In this document: one piece after another, positions 56,746 through 64,000 of the stretch
Numbering within the stretch: the stretch's first letter is position 1
Layout: each line of letters starts with the position of its first letter
DNA from: Taeniopygia guttata
Taxonomy: Eukaryota; Chordata; Aves; Passeriformes; Estrildidae
Assembly (NCBI RefSeq): GCF_048771995.1
Contig: NC_133064.1
Span: forward strand, 23,353,001 to 23,417,000
Direction of reading: 5' to 3'
Length of the DNA stretch: 64,000 nt
The notes under the pieces: generated by a model
Told to the model about the DNA's origin: nothing
The model's input: only the letters and a program-made list of their open reading frames with translations
Databases searched by the model: none
Made by a program: the position numbers and the translations under genes

Positions 56746-59700
56746 CTAAGGGTGGAGAAAAGAGGAAATATTCCATATTATTAACGAGAAATTGTATTTC
56801 TGCTTCTGAAGTCTTTCTTCAAGATAGACGTATGAAATTTATCTCCTCCCAAGTGTAGTGCCAACAAACAATATTGCTTTTTCATATGGACACCATTCTA
56901 AGTTTATAAGGAGTTCTATTATTTGTCTGATAGATAAAGATGGGGTCCCGATGCAGGGCAGTTGAACTAAGAGTTATATAGGTCTGGAAGCATGTCCAGT
57001 GTACTGGTCTGCATCTCAATGACTAGGAGGTCTCCCAAGAGCAAGGGAGGAACATTGCTAAAAAATTACTCATTGCTTTTCTAACACATTTGGAGAAAAA
57101 CATTGTGCTGAAGCTATGAAGAGTTATTCATATGGAGACAGAGAAAATGTAGAAAAATTGCTAAATATCCTGGGTATTTAAACAATAAAATCTTTTTAAA
57201 AATATAGCAAACACAATAAAATAAAATTTAGACCTCTCGCTGTTATTATTCATATACCTATTAAGTTCGTGTCTTGAAAATTACCTGAAGCATTCCCAAG
57301 ACTACATCTGTTAGAAGATACACACTATAGAACTGCTTTTAGCTGCAGCCTTACCCTTGACAAAGAACTGGTTATTCTTAGTCAGGGAAGTCTTTATTTC
57401 ATAAAAAGTTTGATCTAAATAAGTAACAGCATATATAATTTTAGATCGTATATGTAGATTTAGGAGTGTGGCCAACAGACTCTTACAGAGTATCATAAAT
57501 AAATGGTAATGGGAACATAATTTCCCAATTTAAACTATATTTAACTATTTGATTAATTTTTTTAAGACTGTGAGAAAAGCAAACATTAAGTGTATTTTTC
57601 ACGACCATAGGAAACTAAGATTCTGAATGAACACACAGAAAACATAAACATAAAAGAAGAATGGGGGAAAAAATGAAAGCAAATAAAATTATGTGAAAGC
57701 AATGTATAAAAGTGGGTGTAACAAATGGAAGACTGAGTCAGGTTTTTAAAACTGGCTCTGTGCACACAAAAAAGACAGTGTAGGTAAAGGCTAAGACTAG
57801 GGCAAGATCTAAGTGCATTTAAGATCTCGTTTCAATTTCAAAACAGGAAAAGGAAAGACGGCAGGGGAGATGGAGGGGAAAGAGGTGAAAGGAAAAGGAA
57901 TGATGCTCCTCTTTGAAGTACGTAGTATAATTGTCCACTCTATACAGGTGTATATTGATGTTTATAACTTGACCACCAATGAGGAAGTCCAACCAATTTC
58001 TTATGTTTAATTTTGAAAATGGAAAGAACTTGCATGTATGTGTAACAATACATAACTCTCTTTCTTTCATTCATTTATTTAAAAGAATCTAAAACCACCA
58101 GTACTCTTAGGGAAATTATTATTTTTCCATCCCCTGTAAGCAGGGAAGAAATTTTACTTGGCATAAGAATTTGTCATAGGGGATGAAAAAAGGCAACTGC
58201 TGTGTTCATTTAAGGACTGACTTCACATCTTGGGGCTGCTCTCACACCACTTCTCTTCATACCTTTGTTTTCACTCTGTTAAGGTTAAGCACTGAACTTG
58301 GCTAAGACACTACCTGTTAGATACTAACAAAATTTTTTATCCTCAATCTGCCTTGCAAGTACACATCTGGAAGAGAAGCATAACCATAACGCTTATGGTT
58401 AAACTCAATCTCTCAACAGCAGTGACACATCCCAAAGCAAAGGTTAAAACTGTTGAGTGTCCTTACTGTAAGGACTAATAATTACCAAAAGGAAAGTACA
58501 CACTCTTCATTTGATGCCTTCAGTGCATATAAATTTTGAATTAGCTTGTTAGTAATTTTCACCTTATTGCTGCACATAAATGTTGAATGTATTTGACAAC
58601 TTGATTAAATATTACCAGCCTGTAAAACAGAGCTTTGCACTGCCTACTACATCTCTGTATACCCAAGCAGCTACCTTCAAAGTGGAACCAGTACTTAGAT
58701 GAGACTAATATATCACTGAAAACAGTTGCCTGAGGTTTAATTAAGATAAAGACTGACATGTTTACAGGATGAGAAAAAAGAATTTAAAAATCTGAAGAAT
58801 GCCTACTGATAGTCACTCCTGTTTTCTCCTCTTCCCCAAACTGATCACAGTTCAGTCTGTAATTCAGGAACATTTCTGATGAATACAACACAGCCTCCAT
58901 GAGTAAAGCAATCATGTCTATGGTTAGGAAAGCAGCCCCTATCCCATGTGCAATATTTTGTATAGAACAATTAAATTAGAATGGACTACAGTGTGTTGTG
59001 CATCTTGATACAATACCTAGAAAAACCTCCAGCTAGTTGTTAGCACCATAGCACTGTTCTTGCAACAGAGGCAACTCTAAAGCCATTAATCCCACTCAGC
59101 TGTCTGCAATGGTTTCCTCACAGAATATCAAATCAAGATTCAGTCTCAGTCCTTATCCTCAGTCCTCCCTAGCCTGAACTGTACCAGGATATCTAAAAAG
59201 TCACCTAAACAGCAGCATAAGGAGGAAAATTCTTATACACAGTTAAACCATACAATACAAGCTCACACACATAGGAGACAACTTTCTTTAGACTAAGCCA
59301 TAACCATGAACTGAACTCTTCCAGAAACCAAGGCCTATCTGTCCAAACAAGATGCTCTTACATGTACAGTTTTGGTCCTTGAGCAGAGGATGAACATGAC
59401 ACAAACCACTCAATGGCAGTTCATGTATTACTGCAAGTCACTGAGATACTATACTAATGCCTTCAGACAAAGAATCTATTTAAAATTGAAATACTGCCAA
59501 AGACCCAAAATAAGCTGCAATATTTAGACTATGGCATCATCTCAATGCCTCGTGAAATTTCACAGAGCATCTCTCAGTTGGTATAAACTGCTAGAGTTCC
59601 CTCAATTTCTGTGGAATTTCTGCCCCTACACTTAAAATTCTCAAAGTTTTTCCATCATTTTTTTCTAGTTAATCTTTAACCATACCTTGAGGACTGAAAA

Positions 59701-59806
59701 ACAATATTTGGAGTTACAACATATTTGCATTGGGAAAAAAAACCCCATCTCCATTTACTTTGGAAACTTGATGCTTTTTAAGACTTGGTCATACACCAAA
59801 AAGGTA
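56746..59806. other. NIPBL intron, no exon recognised
   Basis: AT-rich intronic sequence. A minus-strand open frame near 57311-57496 has splice-like edges but no NIPBL homology. No CR1 or LTR noted up to provirus D. Confidence 0.45.
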
Positions 59807-59812
59807 TTCACT
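59807..59812. repeat. Target site duplication, left copy, provirus D
   Basis: TTCACT, identical to 63932-63937. Confidence 0.85.
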
Positions 59813-60224
59813 TGTTACAGAATTTCTGAGAGAGAGAGGTCATGATTTATGTTTGGAATGAGGTTTGAGCTACCCACTCAGACTAGGCCCTGATAAGCGG
59901 CCTTGATGGGGCCTCAAAGCCTTTGATGCAGTGAGAATTCAGTTGTGGTGCAGTCAGAAATTATGTTAAGGTAACTACAAAGTAATGAGCTATCCGAGCA
60001 TGAATTAGAGTAGAGCTGCAGTGTGAAATGTCTGACCACCTTAAGGAAAAGGTAAACAATGTTAGCTTGCCAATCAGAGCGCCTTTGTTTCTGTAAACTA
60101 TGTAGAAGCTTATATAAACTACAATCTTATCTCGAATAAAGGGAGAACGTTTGATTAACCACATTGGTTCAGACCTGCGTTTGTCCTGTCCAGCTTCCTG
60201 TTTTTCTGAGATTCCCTGGCTTTT
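59813..60224 (+). repeat. Provirus D 5' LTR
   Basis: TGTTACAGAATTTCTGAGAG to CCCTGGCTTTT. TATATAAA at 60111 and AATAAAGG at 60135 are well placed. The end is TT, not CA; a two-base gap (AG) then precedes the PBS. Confidence 0.9.
60111..60118 (+). promoter_or_regulatory. TATA box of provirus D 5' LTR
   Basis: TATATAAA 24 bases before AATAAAGG, a compact R region. Also present in the 3' LTR (near 63818). Confidence 0.6.
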
Positions 60225-60226
60225 AG

Positions 60227-60244
60227 TGGCGCCCGGACCAGGGA
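60227..60244 (+). other. Primer binding site of provirus D
   Basis: TGGCGCCCGGACCAGGGA. Similar to the tRNA-Lys3 type (TGGCGCCCGAACAGGGA) but one base longer and with a change. Confidence 0.6.
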
Positions 60245-60538
60245 CTCAGGAGGCTCCGAAAAAGCTCCTAAATTACTTTGAGGGTAACGGGGAGCCGAGT
60301 TTAAGTCTCGCGACAAAAATTGAGGTCCAAATCGCTTCATGGTGACGGGACTGGGATCCCAAATTCACTGCTTGTGAACGGGGATCAGGTGGAACGGATC
60401 AAAAGTCTCCAGACTCCAAATCGGGCCGTTCCCAACGGGAGGAAAAAGACTTTTCGCATCGTTGTTTGTTTGCGAGAGTCCGCTGGAGCAGAGAGAAGAC
60501 CCCAGCGTTCACGAGGAACCCAAACGGCGGGTGTGGAC

Positions 60539-60617
60539 ATGGCCGGGGCCGGGGAGCTGGAGTGGGAGTGCTGCCTTGCCAAAGAAAAGCGAGCGGAGCA
60601 ACCCGCGGAGGTTGGAG
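60539..60617 (+). other. Short leader ORF ending at a splice donor
   Basis: ATG at 60539 in a GC-rich context opens a frame of 26 codons that meets GAGGTAAGAC, a strong splice-donor match (GT at 60618). This recalls alpharetroviruses, where a few gag codons are joined to env by the leader donor. It could also be a captured host first exon. No family recognised. Confidence 0.35.
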
Positions 60618-60809
60618 GTAAGACGCGAAGGGAAAGAAAGGGGATGTATAGAGAGCGTCCGAGGAAGAGCACCACGGGTCCTTTTCACATATCCTCTCTG
60701 AGAGAGGGAAAAAGATAAAAAGAGTCCGATCTTATGCAAGCAATTGACTCGGTGGGCAAAAGACAAAGAAAAGTTACAGAAAGCCCTTCCTCGTCCCTAG
60801 TGGAACGGG

Positions 60810-61421
60810 TTGGCAGAACTAAGGCAGCGGGCTGTGGCAGCGAGCAGCGGGCTGCGGCGGCGGGCACCGGCCAGCCGCCCGGGCAGACCGCAGGACCGGC
60901 GGCCGCAGGGCCAGCCGGAGCGGGGCCGGCCGGCACTGAGCCTGAGGCAGCCCCGGGCGCGGAGCGGACATCAGCCGAGAGATGAAAGGTTCCTTGTTGC
61001 CGAGCAACAGTGCAAGGGGGTAGACAGGCATTCCTGGGGTCTCGGCCGCAGCAGGGGGTGTCTCTTCTCCCATCCCCGAGGTGACGCAGCAAGGATGGGA
61101 GAGAGCCGGCGCCGCCCCCTCATCTCCCCGCAGCACCCAGCAATGGCGGCGGAGACGTCTGCACGGCACCGTGGTTGCCACGGCAGCAACAACGCCGAGA
61201 GCAGCAGTGTCACCAATGGAGGGATTGCAACACTACAGCAAAAATTTCAACAGCATTTTTCCAATTCCTTGCAAGAGTCAGAAGACGTAATGAAAAGTAC
61301 AGCAATACTGAGTGTTTTCCAAGATACAAAGAAGGATGAACATTATGCAAATCAATGTTATTTCAAATACGATATAGATGAAAATCACTGTAGAAAGATA
61401 GAAGTATTAGTAATGATTTAA
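60810..61421 (+). CDS. GC-rich ORF of unknown origin in provirus D
   Basis: A 203-codon open frame. The first part (to about 61140) is Arg/Ala/Gly/Pro-rich and CpG-rich. In-frame ATGs at 61095 and 61143 follow; the latter has a good context (CAATGGCG) and begins MAAETSARH. The tail has an AT-richer, ordinary protein look (LQQKFQQHF, TAILSVFQDTK, QCYFKYDIDENH), ending TAA at 61421. No retroviral gag motif is seen. It might be a host-derived insert captured by the element, but I do not recognise a protein. Confidence 0.4.
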   Translation: MAELRQRAVAASSGLRRRAPASRPGRPQDRRPQGQPERGRPALSLRQPRARSGHQPRDERFLVAEQQCKGVDRHSWGLGRSRGCLFSHPRGDAARMGESRRRPLISPQHPAMAAETSARHRGCHGSNNAESSSVTNGGIATLQQKFQQHFSNSLQESEDVMKSTAILSVFQDTKKDEHYANQCYFKYDIDENHCRKIEVLVMI

Positions 61422-62999
61422 TTACCAAAAATGTTTCTGAAAACAAAGATTTGAGGAATGTCAGTCAGATGGAATGTTGGTATTGATTTTGTAATCTTTG
61501 CTTTTGGGTTTTTATAGATAATAATACAAATAATAATGATTTTTGAGTTTTATAGATAAGATAAATAGTGATTGTTGTTGAGTTTTTGTAGGTAATGATA
61601 AGTAGTGATTGTTACTAATGTCATATGAATGCTTTGAAAGGATTGTCTTAAACTATTTTAAACATTTCTTGTTGATAGCCTGATCATATAATGTGACTTG
61701 TCTGATTTTTTGTGATAGGGATTATTATTAAGGTATTAAGGTATTGAGTATTTACAGTCAGTTTTCATATGCTTTATTGTCTCTTTAGGTGATTGATTGC
61801 AGGATGTGCTTTTTCAGGATCCCGTGTTTTTGATTTTTTAACTACTCATGTGATTTCTTTGTCTAATCTTTTATGCAGCTGCAATTCATCTTCTTTTAAA
61901 AATTCATTGTCCACATTTTGGTTCAAGATTTCAGACTTCAAATTTTCAGATTTCTGAAGAAAGGGTTTGTTGTATTTAGAGAATTTTTGTCTTGAAGGAA
62001 GTTTTGGACAGGTTCAATTATTTGATGGTTTGATAAAATTTTAATCATAGGTTTTTTACTTATAACTGTTATTTCTAAGACTTTTGCTTTATAATGTGTT
62101 AAAACATATCCTCCAATTAGAGTTCAAGCTCTGGCAAAGCTCTGGCTCTACGTGGATGGTGTGATTGACCCAGGTGTTTTCTACATCAAAAAAATTATTC
62201 AAGTCCTTTTGGCTTGACAATTTGACCCTATAGGGCAGCTGAGCCTCAAAGGGAGTTTTGGAGCAACATGATCCGGACATATTTTTTATCCAAGTCTCTG
62301 TTGTTTTAAGGTTTGTCAGCTGCTGCAGACTCTGGGAAGACAATTTGATAGTGTAGCACTTGGTAACTGTGATTTTATATGTAATATTAATTGTGTATTA
62401 TCTGATTGATTTTTATTTGTTGTTAGTTTCTTTACTATATGCATTGTTTTGTTCTAGATGTTTTTTCATGTTTATAACAATGATGTTGATATTTCCATTT
62501 CTTCATGCAAATTTTAGGGAGCAGAATTGAGAGAGGACCCTCCAGTCCCTGTGGGGGTGTTGGGTTTGTTTGTGTTTTAGCAGGTGCAGAATCTGGATGG
62601 ATTTCAGTGAAGAATGTGGAACTTATTAATTGCAAGAGAGCACTGATCTCTCCACAAGTGGATCAGAGGATGCACAGCAAAAGTAGATTGTGCAAAGATT
62701 TGTGTTTTACCCACAGAAGATCGTGGACTTTGGGTTGGTTTTTTTTTTTTTTCCATAAGTGTGTTTTTAATGATGTTATAGAATTTAATTACTAAGTTTT
62801 AATGGGTTTTAGTAATGCCTGTGATTTTTCTGTCCATTTCACCATTGTTTTTCAATGGCAAAAGAAAAAGAGGGACAATCAATTAGATAATTATAAGCAT
62901 AACATTAGGTTTATCATAAATGTAGTTTGTATTTAGAATTAAGTTTGTTCCTTTCATGTTAAACAGGGCAATCAAGAACATGAGAAATATGTAGTGGGG
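61422..62999. other. AT-rich interior of provirus D, no gene recognised
   Basis: No gag, pol or SU motif is readable. A minus-strand open frame 62089-62343 has Cys residues and NxS/T sites but lies antisense and has no family match. Confidence 0.35.
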
Positions 63000-63059
63000 C
63001 ACACTTCTGTAATACTAACCTCATTTTTCACCCCACGAGTTGCTTCAGTGCAAGCTCTC

Positions 63060-63480
63060 ACACAATTAAAAAACTCTAGCCTGCTGGACAGGAAAACAAA
63101 TTAATATCACATCTAAAATGTTGAGTGAGCTTGCCACAGATATAGGTAGTACCTGTCATGCAGTTTTTCAAAACAGAGCTGCCATTGATTTCCTTCTTCT
63201 AGCACAAGGACATGGGTGCGAAAAATTTGAAGGCATGTGCTGCATGAATTTGGCTGATCACTTTCAATCAATTCACAAATAGTTATCACAATTGAAAGAC
63301 AACATGAAGGAATTTGTTGCTGTAGACCCTCTATTTGCTAGTTGGATCAGTTCTTTAGGTTTTACTAGTTGAGTTAAAGATTTAGTTCATTTTGCTATTG
63401 TATTTTTTCTTATTACTATGATTATTTCAGTTTCTATACTGTGTTTATTATAGTGTATGCAAAAGACAGTGCACCGCGCC
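63060..63480 (+). pseudogene. env: Env TM remnant of provirus D, alpharetrovirus-like
   Basis: After a frameshift around 63070, the frame reads [23 protein letters not shown], then [13 protein letters not shown] with the CX6CC spacing that provirus C has lost, then a stop, a heptad stretch, another stop, and a membrane span (IVFFLITMIISVSILCLL). A short basic tail follows. The pattern matches alpharetroviral TM. Upstream SU is absent. Confidence 0.85.
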
Positions 63481-63503
63481 TTCAAGTCAGCCTGGGTAGC
63501 TCA

Positions 63504-63522
63504 AAAAAGAAAAAAGAGGGAA
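63504..63522 (+). other. Polypurine tract of provirus D
   Basis: AAAAAAGAAAAAAGAGGGAA immediately before the 3' LTR start. Confidence 0.75.
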
Positions 63523-63523
63523 T

Positions 63524-63931
63524 TGTTACAGAATTTCTGAGAGAGAGAGGTCATGATTTATGTTTGGAATGAGGTTTGAGCTACCCACTCAGACTAGGCC
63601 CTGATAAGCGGCCTTGATGGGGCCTCAAAGCCTTTGATGCAGTGAGAATTCAGTTGTGGTGCAGTCAGAAATTATGTTAAGGTAACTACAAAGTAATGAG
63701 CTATCCGAGCATGAATTAGAGTAGAGCTGCAGTGTGAAATGTCTGACCACCTTAAGGAAAAGGTAAACAATGTTAGCTTGCCAGACTGCCTTTGTTTTTG
63801 TAAACTATGTAGAAGCTTATATAAACTACCATCTTATCTCGAATAAAGGGAGAACGTTTGATTAACCACATTGGTTCAGATCTGCATTTGTCCTGTCCTG
63901 TTTTCCGTTTTCCTGAGATTCCCTGGCTTTT
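63524..63931 (+). repeat. Provirus D 3' LTR
   Basis: TGTTACAGAATTTC to CTTTT. It differs from the 5' LTR by a few substitutions and a 4-base deletion near 63783 (CCAGACTGCC against CCAATCAGAGCGCC). The similarity points to a fairly recent insertion or gene conversion. Confidence 0.9.
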
Positions 63932-63937
63932 TTCACT
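63932..63937. repeat. Target site duplication, right copy, provirus D
   Basis: TTCACT; same as 59807-59812. Confidence 0.85.
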
Positions 63938-64000
63938 GTCAAAAGCATCCACTCTGCTGCAGAAGTATGCAACTTCCAAGTATCCCTTTGACTACATTTT

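Larger units (their letters stand above)
59813..63931 (+). mobile_element. Provirus D: gutted ERV, antisense in NIPBL intron
   Basis: About 4.1 kb with near-identical LTRs (412 and 408 bp), PBS, leader, PPT and a perfect 6-bp target duplication. Gag and pol are absent. The only retroviral gene left is an env TM fragment of alpharetrovirus type. About 2.6 kb between leader and TM is unexplained. Confidence 0.88.

Noticed and set aside
57311..57496. Possible NIPBL exon on the minus strand (AG and GT-like edges)
   Set aside because: The encoded residues do not match the NIPBL sequence expected upstream of the exon at 56572, and the expected text is not found.
62089..62343. Minus-strand frame with Cys and N-glycosylation sites, env-like at first sight
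   Set aside because: Antisense to provirus D, no cleavage site or family motif, and too short to support env SU.

Overview
The window is vertebrate nuclear DNA and looks avian. It has the 3' end of NIPBL (cohesin loader) on the minus strand, several CR1 LINE fragments in NIPBL introns, and a very dense, nested set of endogenous retroviruses (ERVs) and LTRs of types common in birds. NIPBL is Z-linked in birds and, from memory, has a W copy. The ERV density would fit a W gametolog, but the sequence alone does not prove this.

Layout. 1-14.9 kb: eroded ERV rubble. It holds a minus-strand LTR with PBS at the left edge, a broken class II pol, a split env TM, several LTR-like blocks, and a cluster at 10.4-13.2 kb in which a gamma-type 3' LTR and env lie next to a class II 5' LTR and leader. 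14.9-39.9 kb: an ERV-L-type (class III) locus on the plus strand with other elements nested in it. Provirus A (15003-21829, minus, class II) sits in its 5' LTR with a perfect 6-bp target duplication. A short solo LTR sits in its gag. Provirus C (24884-33980, plus, class II pol with an alpharetrovirus-like env) sits in its protease region with a 6-bp duplication carrying one mismatch. Its 3' LTR ends at 37758 and is followed directly by a second ERV-L piece (integrase to LTR, 37759-39865) that is massively and strand-specifically G-to-A substituted.

39.9-44.3 kb: a 5'-truncated ERV-L-family solo LTR and AT-rich sequence. 44.6-56.7 kb: the last nine coding exons of NIPBL, all phase-consistent, with two alternative C-termini. 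Its introns hold CR1 copies, a solo LTR inside one CR1, and a 92-bp TTAA-flanked foldback element resembling a piggyBac MITE. 56.7-64 kb: intron of NIPBL holding provirus D (59813-63931, antisense to NIPBL). D has a perfect 6-bp target duplication and keeps only LTRs, PBS, leader, an unexplained GC-rich ORF and an env TM remnant.

How the parts relate. NIPBL is the only host gene I can support, and its exons look intact. All retroviral genes are broken by stops, frameshifts or deletions and are described as remnants. The most interesting signals are the G-to-A hypermutated ERV-L copy (DNA editing by an APOBEC-like enzyme), a tRNA-Gly-like sequence inside both LTRs of provirus C, a cluster of YY1-like motifs in its gag, the possible piggyBac MITE, and a possible non-retroviral insert in provirus D.
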